From Diprion similis (lineage: Eukaryota > Arthropoda > Insecta > Hymenoptera > Diprionidae), in assembly GCF_021155765.1 (NCBI RefSeq), contig NC_060110.1, positions 21,598,001 through 21,662,000 on the forward strand: a stretch of 64,000 bases of DNA, in the 5' to 3' direction. Positions 12,824-45,610 of this stretch are shown in pieces (position 1 is the stretch's first letter; each line of letters starts with the position of its first letter). A program made the translations under genes and the position numbers. The notes beneath the pieces are model-generated. The model was given only the letters and a program-made list of their open reading frames with translations. It was not told where the DNA came from and did no database searches.

Positions 12824-14022
12824 TTGACTGTGCCGGGAGCTTGGCGACAGCTTCTAAGCTTCCACTCAAACACTACTAGCGACATCGTGCGGATCCGAAA
12901 CGAAGCTCCGAGATGCGCGCGCAAATTCACGCTTCGGAATTCCCACTCATACTTCTGGCGATAAATGATACGTGCGTTAATTTGTGAATGCATGGTTCAC
13001 TAGGTCTTACTTTAGATTTAGATGCCTGCATAGAGAGAGTTCGCTTATCGACCAGCAATGTAGCAAACGATTGAGGAACGATGTTGGTTACGGATTAATT
13101 TTTATCCTACATGCGAAAAGATGAGGAACACTTGAACGGGCTACGCAAAAATTACGCTTAAGTTCCTGTACTATTATCTGTCTGGCCTAATTTTGATTGA
13201 TTGAATTGGAAGAATAGCGTGACTCACTTGCTTACGTACGTCGGTTAATTTGCCAGATTTTCCCTCGGTATTTCCATCGTCGGTAAAACGTTGTATTTGA
13301 AGATTCGAATTGGGCCAGAATGGGTTAGTTATTTTGATCAATAATTCGAAAAGACATCAACTAGACATAAGTTTGAGGTACTGAATTTTGAGGTTGTTGG
13401 AAACAAAAGACCGATCGTTATTTTACTGCCGGCACCGGATCCGGATATTGGCGTGTGGGAAAGAAATTTTTTAATGACTTTTAAATTTGTGAAATAGCCA
13501 GTAGAAAAGATGGATTCTGTGTCGAAGTCAATTCTTTTTTAATCCGACATCTTTGAAAATTCGAAATAGAAGGATTTGTTTTTTTTAACAACTGCCACAG
13601 CGAAATTTAATCCGAAATATAAAATCATTGACCACGGTGAATTCAGTTTTAGAATACGCACGAGGAATATAATGAATGAGAGAATAAATTAGGCTTTGGA
13701 AGTAATTTAAACTTGTTAAAATATTCTTTGCCTGTATTTATATACCGAATATTATTTTTCATTTAAGTACTTATTCGATAATTCAGGCGGACTAATTTCG
13801 AAAGCTCTGAAAGATACAGATTTCCAACACGAAATACGACCTATCAATCAGATCTGATAATTTATAGATTTGTTCTCACTTTTCAAAGTGTAGCTACCAC
13901 GTGCTTAACTGCTATTTATGTGTATAAAATTTATACTTATATCTTTGTTACATACATTTATAAACTTTAACTTGAGGTAAAAACACTTAGCTAATCCTAG
14001 TACGAAATTTAAAATCTACTAA
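12824..14022. other. Intergenic stretch 3' of the MADF-BESS gene
   Basis: No gene is seen. The part up to about 13.0 kb is GC-richer and may be promoter for a minus-strand transcript starting near 12.8 kb. The rest is AT-rich and includes the 3' flank of the MADF-BESS gene. Confidence 0.5.
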
Positions 14023-15588
14023 CTAAGTATTCCCCTGAAATAAAGCATCCATAAGTCGTCTTGTTGTTGCTTTCTTTTCTTCCTCGGACATCTTCTTCAG
14101 TTCTGAAGCTAGATACTTGCAGAATAGATCTTCAGATGTTTCTTGTTGCTGATTCGTGTTACGTAAATGATTTGTAACGGTTGTTGCCATTTCGGCTATT
14201 GATTCTTCAACACTCTCGAATCGCTGCTCGTTTTGGTCAGACGATATTCGCTTATTTTCTGATGCTAGAAGAGACAGCGAATCAGGAGACTCAACTATCG
14301 CTGTTGACGTTGATGGCGAAGCCACTGGAGACTGCACTAATAGAGTTGCTGTGTACTGCTGTGCTGGGGATGGAGATAATGACGAATTGTCGGATGGCGA
14401 TGGAATTTCACTTTTATACTTTCGCATATGTTTGAAATCCTTTGCTTTTGTATTAATATTTCTGTACGATCTGTAATAACAGGAACAAAGTTCACATTTG
14501 TTGTTTTGTAGTGTTAATTATTGTAGTTTTTGGCACTTGAAATATAAGATTGCAACAGCCTTGCTGTAATTTGTATGGAAGTAGAGAAAAGAAGTGAACA
14601 TTGTTTTTAGATTTCTTATGCTTATTACCGACTGATTCCAACTGTCCAAGAAATTACAATTGGTTGAAAATGGTAGTTAAAAAATCAATCTGTTACAGAT
14701 CACATCATCTATTTGATCACTCGAATTCTCTCAAAATATTTAGTGAATTACCAAGGGAATAAATCATGGCTCACCGTTCACAATAGTTTAGGATTGAGAA
14801 TCTTCACTAAAATTTGCTGAAATTCCCATTCAACTGTACAATATTCTTCCTGACTCATCAGAAATTGAATTTCAGAAAATTTCAAAAGTATTATAATATT
14901 CTCTGATATATCCAAATTTTTTCAAGGAACTACCAAATTCCAGATGAAATTCGGAACAATTGGATATTGAGATTTCAAATGAAATTTAGGCTTCAAGCTA
15001 TCACCTCCTTCCAACGATGTGTTGGGCGAGGAATCCCATCTCTGCATAGTGTGGCCAGCATTGTCGAATCGAGAATGTTACTCCGTTCCTCATATTTTGT
15101 TCACTTAATCTTTTTTCCTTAGAATAACGCTCTCTAAGTCGTGTCCAACGCTTCAGACATTCACTAGCTGTGAAGATTAGTCAAAGTGAAGAACCGTGTA
15201 ACGTGACAATCGCAGGCATAACGCAATAACGTGCCATTATTCTTACAGGTAATAGATGCATCATAGTACAGTGACAAAATGTATTCCAAACTCTGAACAG
15301 ACTAATAAAACGCATTTCAAGTAACTTACCTGGCTGTTCTAAAATCGTGGCAATTTCCTGCCAGGACTTCTCCCTTAGCGCATAATCGTTTTGATTTTTC
15401 GATGTTTTCACGTAGAGGTGAGGGTAATTTTGGACTAAACTTATCAGCAGACTGTCTCCGTTTTTTGAAACGACTTCGGAGTTGTCGCAGTCATCCTCAT
15501 TTGTGACAACGGTTTCGTTTTGCTCCATTTTATAAGAATGATCTCTCATTACTTGACGGAATATCGCGGAAGCCTTGACAGTTTTCAT
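14023..15588 (-). CDS. MADF-BESS domain protein, probable transcriptional regulator
   Basis: Three exons: 15330-15588, 15005-15167 and 14023-14470, joined CCAG|GTAAG...ACAG|CTAG and AGGAG|GTGATA...ACAG|ATCG in frame, giving 289 aa. Residues 45-140 form a MADF (Myb/SANT-like) domain: DSLLISLVQNYPHLY, then SWQEIATIL, the diagnostic CLKRWTRLRERY and a final aromatic/FL stretch. The middle is Ser/Pro-rich. The C-terminus (LFCKYLASELKKMSEEEKK) resembles a BESS motif used for protein contacts. Proteins of this type bind DNA in the nucleus and are expanded in insects, so I give no orthologue. The start at 15588 is the first ATG; Met21 is an alternative. It lies head to head with the phosphatase gene, about 1.35 kb away. 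Confidence 0.8.
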
Positions 15589-16939
15589 ACTTATTGCTTA
15601 AACTGTAAATGGAGCATTTAAGATACCAGCTAAACATAACCTGTTCACAATAAATACTTCAGTGTTACCGCCATTATCTAATGCTCGAATAGAGAGGAAA
15701 ACCGATGAGAGCCCGTCTGACTCGCTCGTATACTAACGCTGTCTGACACAGTTTGGATTTTTTAAAACTACTGGTCGACGGTAAGTGGCCGACCCGTATG
15801 AACTTTATTGTACCGACAGTAGATAACACGAAGCATATTTGCCATGACGAATTCCTTTGGAAGTGGTGGGAATGAGGTTATTTCTCCAAGTTCTCTAATG
15901 TTAATTATTAACATTCATACAAACAACCACATGTATATACAACCTGGAAATAGTTACAAAATTTGTAAATTCTTATGAGTCGATTGTAAGGTAACAACTC
16001 TGACCTCTCATTCTGTAACTTTTGTTGCAGTGACGAAGCTACAAACGATACTTTGACCATTTAGAGAACAGCTTTGAACAGAAAACGTGTATCCTCTGTA
16101 TCACACTCGACAGAGTTACAGAATTAAGGGGTAGTGATCAGTGATCTGTCTAGCTTTCTGGATTACCATTCCAGTTAGGTTATAGGGAGACAGAGACCGA
16201 AAGAGAGGGGGACAGAAGCCGAATCCTGCTCGGAAAACCGCGCATCTCTGAACTTCTTTAGTCGTGATTGAATAATAATAAATTCACAACCCGTGGTCTG
16301 CCTGTAGCGGCTACCGCTGATGCAGACTCCTTGATAACGTCAAACGTGGTTAGCATTTGGTTAGCATAACATAGTGTTCGCATCCGTATACCGCGGCGCA
16401 TTTTGCCCTAGTAGGATACAAAATTAAAACACAGTCTTAAGAACGTGATACTAAAAATTAATAAACCATTTGTGTGTGGCAAATGATATAAAAAGTTCAA
16501 TATTTCAACGATATTAAGTAATAATAGACCGTACTGCTATCAACGAACTGTAAGATTAACGAATTAGTCATTCAAGTCGTTACACTGATAGCAGTTATAA
16601 GACCTCGTTAAGTAGTTTGAATCGAATCGAATAAAACTATTAAATCCGGTTTACTAATTGAATTGTTATTCACCAAACCGAAACTGTTGCCAAGTTTTTC
16701 AAATGCGCATAAACATTTAGTTTCAAATAGTTCTTGGTAAATGTAACATCAAAATTTCTTAACTGTTTACTACGAATACCCGAAATTCGCGGTCGTATAT
16801 CATCAAATAATAATTATCTAAGCTAGGCTTAACATTACAATTTTCGTGTATGTCATTTCAGATTATTGAAATACAATTACGAATGTTGGAGTATGCAAGG
16901 TCTGTTCTATCCCAATAAAGTAAATTTGTAGAAAAAAAA
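15589..16939. promoter_or_regulatory. Divergent promoter interval
   Basis: This 1.35 kb separates the start codons of the minus-strand MADF-BESS gene and the plus-strand phosphatase gene, so it must hold both 5' leaders and core promoters unless these lie further out. A GC-balanced part lies at about 16.1-16.4 kb. I could not fix a start site; there is no convincing TATA-plus-initiator pair. Confidence 0.4.
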
Positions 16940-18701
16940 ATGTGGTCAGAGGCTATAGAATACTTCAAAGACCCGCAACAGGTTGCTCAAATCCAAGAGT
17001 TTTTTGGAGTAAGAATACACCACAATGAAAGGCTGCAACACAAAGGTCAAGATGGAAACTCAGCGATAGATTACCCTTATAATAATAGAAGTGTAAGAAC
17101 AACAGTAAGAAAAGTAAATAGGATCAATGATGAACAGAGTTCAAGAAATGAAACCAATGGATATGCAACAAGTGAAGACGAAGCAATGCCCGCATCTATT
17201 TCGGATCCTCCCCAGTTTACAATAACGAATCACATTTGGTATTACTTATTTTTGTTCGGTACGGAACTTGGTGACGAAATATTTTATTCCACTTTTATTC
17301 CATTCTGGTTCTGGAATATTGATGGTGCTGTCGGACGAAGAATCGTTTTAGTTTGGGCCGTCGTTATGACAATTGGTAAGTTTTTTGCAGTCTTTTTCAC
17401 ACCGAGGAGGCTGGCAATATATAATGCCAAATTAACCAGATCTTTCGTTCAGGTCAGTGCTTGAAGGATATAATATGTTGGCCAAGACCTGCATGCCCGC
17501 CATCAGTCAGGTTACAAAATAAATGGTCCCAGGAATACGGAATGCCCTCCACCCACGCCATGATCGCTGTTTCTATTCCGTTCAGTGTTGTGCTTTTCAC
17601 AATGAACAGATACGTTTATTCGTTTACCATTGGTTGCACTATCGCTGTTTTATGGTAAAACATATACCGGCATACTTCTCTTTCGACCCTTATAATATAC
17701 TTAGGCATTATTCATTCTGCCTTCGGCGCATTATCATTATATTAAGATAGTAATTACTACTGACTCCAAGATTATCGTGATGTTTTTTACAGGTGCACAT
17801 TGGTCTGTGTAAGCCGAATTTATCTCGGAATGCACACTGTGCTGGACATTCTTGCTGGTCTCGCCTTAGCCATGTTCCTAATGATTCCCCTAGTCCCATT
17901 GGTCGATGTAACAGACTATTACTTCCTAACAAAGGATTGGGCTTTGGCCATCTTAGTTGCTATTAGCATCGCTACTGTGGTATATTATCCCTGTAGTGAC
18001 AAATGGACTCCTACAAGGTACATGTGCATGCATTGCGCATAATGCAGCATCTTCTACATATCAAATACCTATCTTGGGTAAAATTGTGTGCACAGAATTC
18101 ACACCCCAGAAATTAATCTTTCTCGAAATTCTTCTCCTGTTCACAAATTTGCAGAAAAATAAAGAAAAAAAAAAAACAAGTAAAAATCCCTTTCCAGATG
18201 TAAAAAAAAAATGGAATGTCGAAATCAAACGGGAAAAATATCATATGAACAAACAAAGTAATCCCTAATTATTATCGTTTCAGAGGTGACACTGCCATGG
18301 TAGTGTCTGTTACAGCCGGGGTCCATGTTGGAGCATGGCTAAATTACAGAACCGGAGCAATGTCAACGCCGCTACTTCCTCCACCATACAACATTATTTG
18401 GCCATCTTATCCAATGCTCGGGCGTACAGTATTGCGAACAATATTAGGATTTTGCTGTATAATAGCAACAAAGGCATTGTTTAAATTTCTCAGCTATGCA
18501 ACAATGTGTGCGATACTGAACGTAAATTCAAAAGAGCTCATGAAAAGTCAGAACTGTTTAGAAAATCGAAACAAGGTTCTTGTTGATTTGGTTTATAAGT
18601 ACATCACGTGTTTTATGATCGGTTTCAACGCTGTTTACCTATTACCAAATGTTTTTAGTATGATCGGAATTGAAAGACCCACGTTTTATACAGAATTATA
18701 G
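16940..18701 (+). CDS. SGPP1: Sphingosine-1-phosphate phosphatase
   Basis: Four exons: 16940-17375, 17453-17654, 17793-18017 and 18284-18701, all with GT-AG borders and matching phases; 426 aa, close to the vertebrate enzymes. It should remove the phosphate from sphingosine-1-phosphate at the ER membrane, opposing sphingosine kinase and feeding sphingosine back to ceramide. All three PAP2 catalytic motifs are present: K150...R157P (KDIICWPRP), P177-S-T-H180 and S220R...H227...D231 (SRIYLGMHTVLD). The N-terminal ~85 residues are polar, and the rest holds several membrane helices. The start is the first ATG after an A-rich leader. Whether it is the type 1 or type 2 orthologue cannot be told by reading. 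Confidence in the family is very high. Confidence 0.95.
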
Positions 18702-20294
18702 TTTTAGTAGTATTGGGCACTTGATCTGAAATAGATCTTGCATGTCCCAATGCAAATACAAATAACGTACTTATATATATTCATCACTTATTATCATGTT
18801 GTACATCCAAAGAGTACTGAAACATCAGTACGAATGAATATTTCATAACAGAGGCGAAATTAAGTATTGCATTCAATATAATAGAACCATCGAAAACTGA
18901 GAAATGAATCAAAATATATGTTCATTTGATGTTTAGCAATCGAACATAGATAGTAATGTAAGGTTGAATAGGGTGTTTTGTATTAAGCGGTATTATTCCC
19001 TAATGTCTATGTATTTTGAAAGACAATATTTATTCGTGGTGCGCCCAATTTACAAGCAATATTCACTCATGATCAGTGAAAATTCTGGCACGTCTTGAAA
19101 GAATTGTATCAATCGAAAATATCGATAAACGTTCCAATACCCTGAGCATAGTTTGAATGGAGATTGAAAATAGCAACAAAATAAAGCTCAGAATTATTTG
19201 AAAATTTTGCTCAATCCAAATGGTGTATGATCAGACTAGTAATTTCTGCTGGCAGTTAGACTCTGATAAACTGACCGTCACAAAAACGAGTAACCCTTGC
19301 TTTAATCTCATTTATAGATGCGGCAAATGAAGCATGAAAATACAACTAAATTTGATTGCTTGAACACAGTGTTAAAAATTCAGAAAATTACTGCTACACA
19401 TACTGCCCCACTGTAAACGTTCAATGAGCATCTTTAATGCTCAGTCGAATGCTACCAAAGTTTTATATCACCTATTTCGTATTCACAAGGCCTAATGATT
19501 TACACGAAATAAAGGAGACATACACAAATATATATGTATATGTTTATAAATATTACAGCTTTTTGTTACTAAAGAATCATTTGATGTCTTCAAAAGGAAG
19601 ATTCAATTTACTCATGTAAGTTTGTATTTATATTTACCTTTTTTCTATTTTACTGTACAAAAATGATTCCTTTAAAATAACTGTCATGAACATACCCACT
19701 GTGCATGAAGCATTTGCTATTTTAAGAATCAAAATGTCTATTTGATACTTCTTGTCACATAAATTTTTTTAAAGCAAATGGTGTAATTAAATATTAAGTA
19801 AAGTCTAGAATTGATGAACGTTTGTTTAATTTCAAAGCTTTTGTAATAATGATATTAACAACATAGCTTTATTTTTACCGATGTATTAGGCAGACTTGGC
19901 TAGTGCAAATGTAATTTAAGGATTTAATATCGTATTTAAGATGTTAATAAACTAATTATTTGGATGTTATTTCTTAAAGATTTATTATCCTTCATATATT
20001 GAGGTAGACGCTTCCAAAAGTTGATGGTTTAAATTCAGAGATATTAACACTGAACAATAGGCATATTTAATACCAACATCTGTAAATACAAACACAACAG
20101 AAAGTCTGGATGTTACATATCAAAGATTGAGGAAATGATAAGAGTTCATTATTGCTACATCGTTGACCTTCTAGAAATGAAATTTTATTCAGGACTAATA
20201 AAATTGTTTCAGCCTCAATCCTGTCATATCAAACTCAAATTTGACTTCTTTGCATTTGAAAATACTGATTCAAACATTTAAAGTTATAAGGATT
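18702..20294. other. Convergent 3' flanks of SGPP and PIH1D1
   Basis: AT-rich DNA with no supported coding exon. It contains the 3' UTR of the phosphatase gene; a plausible plus-strand polyadenylation signal aataaa occurs in 'gttaataaactaatt' near 19.94 kb. The two genes face each other tail to tail across 1.6 kb, so their transcripts may overlap. Confidence 0.45.
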
Positions 20295-21767
20295 TTATTT
20301 ATTTTTGTTCATTTTGATTGAAAGAGTTCTGAGTTTGTGAGAGTAAAGTAGTTTACTTACGCCATTGATTGTGTCTAATGCTGCATCCACGTTTTCTTGA
20401 TCAATAGAATATGGGACAAAGATATCAATCAAGTAACCAGTTCTGTGAGCTTCCACTATTATTCGATCTTCACCAACATCTACAGCCAAATCTTTCGAAG
20501 ATAACTGTAGCAAAATAGTTTAAAAATATGATAATTTATTATACATATGTACTTGGTAAATATTTTTGAATGAAAACATCTTACCACATCAGGCACTCTG
20601 AATTGTCCTACTAATTTCTCAACAGTTCCTTCCTTTGGTTCACGTAAAATTCTGTACTCAGGTATTCTTGTGTTCTTGAAGTTATTTCCACGAAGACATT
20701 GAGCACTCGATACGGATTCGGAAAGACTGATTGTTTCAGTTTCTAGTCTTGTTGGCCTCAAATTATCATCTGTCAAGTCTTGGATCAGCGGTTTACGCAT
20801 TGCATTATTGACTTCTCGTTTCTCAATTCTGTGTTCTTGCAACTTGCCCACGACCTGAACAATTTATATAGTATTGAAGAAACACTGTATCAAATCTACC
20901 TGTATTTCAGGTTTCATTTTCTCCAACACAGTAGGATTATTCAACTCAAAATTACCTTGCGATGCTTCAGTACTTTATATCCTTCAGGAATTATGCGTTT
21001 GTCATATTTGTCCGAAACTCCTTCTATAACAACGCTGATCAGGAAAACCCAGAACAGTTTTTGTTCCATGCATTTTTTATAAAATTGTGTATTTATTGCT
21101 ATGTCGTATGTTGGCGATAGTTGTCCATCTAAAAAAAAATTATTGAATTTTAAATGGAGTTACCTTATTTTTTTGCCTTGATGTCAAATATGCTCCATGA
21201 GGCAATCTACCACATGGAACGAATCAGTGTCTCTTACTGTGATCAGATTCCATCCTTTGATTACCAATACTCATCGGAATGCGATAACTGGAGGGCGCTT
21301 CATCTTCTATAAGCTTTAGCAATTGTGTTTCAGATATTTCTTCCGGTGCTGGTATCTCTGTGGTTAGACATATGTTCAAAAAGACTTTTTGGCCACATTC
21401 TGTTTTTGCTTTAACGCAGGAACCTGATGGGGGAAAAAGATAGTAATCGAGTCAATCGTTGGTACAATGGTGCAGATATAAATTTTTTTAACAAATCCAA
21501 ATACTCGTCATGCATACCTGGACTCGGTCTTATCGTGACAGAAGGACGTTCAGGTTTATTGAAGTTTTTCAGGAGTTCTCCAAAGTCGTTTTCCTCTTTA
21601 ATTCCCTGTTAAAGAAGAAAATTAATGAGGTTAGGTCAGGTTGAATTTATTTTAAACAAACAGGGAGCAGAACTAGGCTATGATATTAAATCATAATGAC
21701 TTACCGGCAATAGCAAATTTTTTGTTATAATTGATTCGTCGACATCCAATAATGAATTACTTGACAT
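20295..21767 (-). CDS. PIH1D1: PIH1 domain-containing protein 1 (R2TP complex)
   Basis: Six exons: 21705-21767, 21518-21605, 21238-21423, 20956-21128, 20585-20854 and 20295-20504, giving 329 aa (human about 290). PIH1D1 is the adaptor of the R2TP co-chaperone (RUVBL1/2, RPAP3, HSP90), which assembles PIKK kinases, snoRNPs and RNA polymerase II. The PIH domain (about 50-170) is clear: CVKAKTECGQKVFLNICLTT, then EIPAPEEISETQLLKL, YRIPMSIG and VSDKYDKRIIPEGYKVLKHRK. Lys55 and Lys63 match the family's phosphopeptide-binding lysines. A CS-like C-terminal domain follows (LSSKDLAVDVGEDRIIVEA). A strong donor at 20360 is read through in this model; see findings. Confidence 0.9.
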
Positions 21768-24132
21768 TTTTCATCACCTTTTTTACAAACTCTGAGAAAC
21801 TATTGCAAATTCGCGGTATTCACTTCCTCCCAGGATACGCGCAGACCTATTCCGCGTAAAAAGCAAATTTCAAATTGCTTATATTTTTCAGGAAGCGTTA
21901 ACAGGAAATAATCTTACTTCCTGATATTTTGGTTTATACTTTTCATATTATCCGAAGAGGCGCTCGCGACTCATGGCGGTAATTTTGAAGATTATTGTGA
22001 AAATGTAGGTCCCAGTTCAACATATTTTAATTTTTGTGATTTATTATGCAAATTTTTGCATGTTCCTTCTTTTTAGCACAATTAGATAACCAGAAAATGG
22101 TGAACTAGCTCCACACGGAGCTAGTATTGCCTGTATTGCCGAACTAGTTGTTCGATAATAATTTAAACTTGTAACAATTATTGGCATCGGAGAAGAACCA
22201 CTTTGGACTCATGACTATTATTTATTTAGCTTTTGATCACGTAGTTTTGTTTTTGTTAAAAAATGGACAAGTAACTGGATACTTACATCTATATTGATGG
22301 TTTAAAAAGAAATAATGTCAATTTGAAATAGTATGAATTGATAGGGCTTCAAATTTATTTACAACTCATTCATGGATTCTGCCAACATGTTCTCAAATCA
22401 CGAGTTTCATCCACTTTTAAGTAGCATAAAATGAGGTATCGGTTAAATTACAAAAACACTAAACCAAACCAATGAATATACATGGCGACACTCAAATTGC
22501 AACAAAAGAAAAAATCCAATGACAGAAATTCATACAAGAGCAATTATTGGAGAGTAGTCTACCAACATTTTCTAAAAATTGAACATATATAATGATATGG
22601 GGTATCAGTGTAGCATGTATTAAGTAAATTCACCAATTATTGAGAAATTTTCAATAATATATTTTGTAAAACATTACTAGTTTCGGTAAGTACTTTTTTA
22701 TCACCTAATAATCTTTTGTTGGGCCTGAAAATTTTGATAGATAACTGTATTACGCTGGCTTGTTTGTGTCTACATATTAAACAGATGATATACATATATT
22801 TCACAGTACATACAAGTAGGCACTTTTCTCTCTGCACTTTGTAACATACAATGCGAAAATAATCCACTCTTACGAAAATTCCATCGCCAAGAATCGGATT
22901 TCTCTTGTACTCCTTTAATAACCTATTAAAATAGAACTACGTAGTATAATATATTATATTAGGTTTTTTTAGATGTAATTTTTTTATAATTACGCGCGTA
23001 CATAAGAACTAAAAGTGAGAAAACAATTTGACCCAATTCATAAGTCGCATGAATCGGCGGCAAGATACTAAAGCATTAAAAATATGCCCGCATTAAGAAT
23101 ATTTTTAATTGCCTCTGAAAAATTAAGTATATTCTGTATTTCTATACAGCATTGGAACTTCGAAAGTAAAATACTTACAAGATTTGTAATACAAGACACG
23201 GTACAGACCATATGCATTGAAAACGCTTATATTACAAATCTTAATCGTATTTCAAAATAGACTCATGTTGTTAATATAACATTTATATTGAAAAAAACGT
23301 TTAAAAAATTTCAACTACATTCTCAAGTAAAAACACTTATAGGTATGCTGTATCGCAACAAGTGTGCCGTTTTTGACGTGATTGCTGAAATTGACATCGA
23401 CCAAATACCTTACATTAATATATATTAAAATTGCTCTTTGTGAAGTTTCTCATATTTTATGGTGCGTTTTAAGTACTAGCGTAACTTGTATTAAGCACTC
23501 TAACACTGCCGAATACTGGTTACTTAAGTGATTGAGAAGAAAAAGAAAGTGATACAAGATTACAAGACAAATCTTAAGTAAAATGTAAATTCAGTTAAGT
23601 AAAATGTAAAATTAAGTGTACACGTGCAACTTAAGTCCATTACTTAAGTAGTTTGAAACTGATTGTTGCGATATTTGAACTCGAGTGAGAATAACTTAAG
23701 ATGGTTACAATATCGAGAAAAAAATTAAGACAATTAAAAAACAAAAAAAAAAGAACAATAGGACTATGGAAAAATGTACTGGCTGAAAGAAATATATATG
23801 CTCTCAAAGAGACGATTCTACTATGTTACAGGGTGGGATAAGCTCACTCCAGTTGGCAGTATATTAATCGACAGTATTGCATGTATAAGTCGATTTACAG
23901 ACATGTGAGAAAATCATCTTAATATAAGAGTTATCCAGTGAAAATGTTAGGGTTCGCGACTACATATATTAACGTATATTTTAGAAATAGATCAACTATT
24001 ACTGTCATGTTGGTATGAATTATTTGTTCTGCCAGCCGTAACTATTTCTTCACAGGATATGATAACTCTTTAAATTTAAATAACTGTACAAAGTTGTAAG
24101 CAATCAACGGAGAATTTCAATGAAATATAATT
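21768..24132. other. PIH1D1 promoter and MRP 3' flank
   Basis: No coding exon is seen. The right-hand part should contain the 3' UTR of the minus-strand MRP gene, which stops at 24133. The left part (21.8-22.1 kb) is the promoter side of PIH1D1. It includes a near-perfect 22-base hairpin at 22104-22125. Confidence 0.5.
22104..22125. repeat. Perfect 9-bp stem hairpin
   Basis: The sequence actagctcc, four bases acac, then ggagctagt forms a perfect nine-pair stem. No T run follows and it lies about 340 bp upstream of the PIH1D1 start codon. It could be a palindromic binding site; no function can be assigned. Confidence 0.6.
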
Positions 24133-44763
<20,631 letters not shown>

Positions 44764-45379
44764 GATGCCACATTTACTCCCAACCAAACGTTAACGGCGA
44801 AATTGACCTCGTTGTAACCTTATCATTCGTCCCTCTCGTCTATTCTGCAAAGTACAGAAAAATCAACGTTTTAATCAACGAACGCGATCCTAGACTACAA
44901 TGCGGGTAGTAGTCATTGCTCGTTGCACATGTCACACAAAAGGGGGACGGGGACGACCGTTGCTAACCAATTCGATAGGAGAAAGTCGCTTGCTTGGTGT
45001 TCCGCGAATAACTGACACTAGAGATGGCGCACTCACTTCCGATTTGCACGCTAGGCTGTGCCGTTTACTGAAGAATAATAATCTTCAGTCAACGGTTTTG
45101 CGCAACGAATCGTCGCGGCGCGGCGAGAAGTTTTCAAATTTTTACGCTCTCGGTCAAAGCCCTAGCTGGCTACGTGCAGTTCACTGTATTCAAATGAAAT
45201 AAATTTTCTGTTCGGCCGACCGATATGCCTAATCATGCCTAATTATAGGAATATTTTTAAATACTTCTCGTGGGAAAGTTATTAGACATAGCCATTATAA
45301 TATGCTCTGGAAGAGTTTTTTGTCGAGTTCATCGAGACCTTGAAAAGTCTCAAACATAACTTTTCTCTATTTGTAAGAA

Positions 45380-45610
45380 TTTGTAAGTCAGCGACGAGCG
45401 ACGCGTCATCGTGTGATTCGCTTCAAACTTGGATTACAAATATGATCGTTATATTAAGAAAACTTTCATCTGGTCGTAGCGAAATATAGTCTAAAAGCTG
45501 GCCAGACGTTGTAGCTGTCAGTAGAAAAAAAAATAATCGAAATCGGTTCGGTATTTTTGGAGTTATAAACGAACATATGGATAGCCGGACAAATCGAAAG
45601 ACGTTGAGGT
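45380..45610 (+). mobile_element. Possible retroelement (SINE or LINE tail) remnant
   Basis: The segment ends with aaatcggttcggtatttttg followed by gagttataaacgaacata and a gccgga word. This phrase (pairing to a 'question whether one can assume equal...gagttat' type 3' end) is seen at the 3' ends of some insect non-LTR elements and their SINEs. That comparison is from memory of the motif type, not a database match. No coding part or target duplication is visible. Confidence 0.25.

Noticed and set aside
44900..45202. Plus-strand 100-codon frame just upstream of MRP
   Set aside because: GC-rich promoter-side sequence with no known domain and no supporting splice partner.
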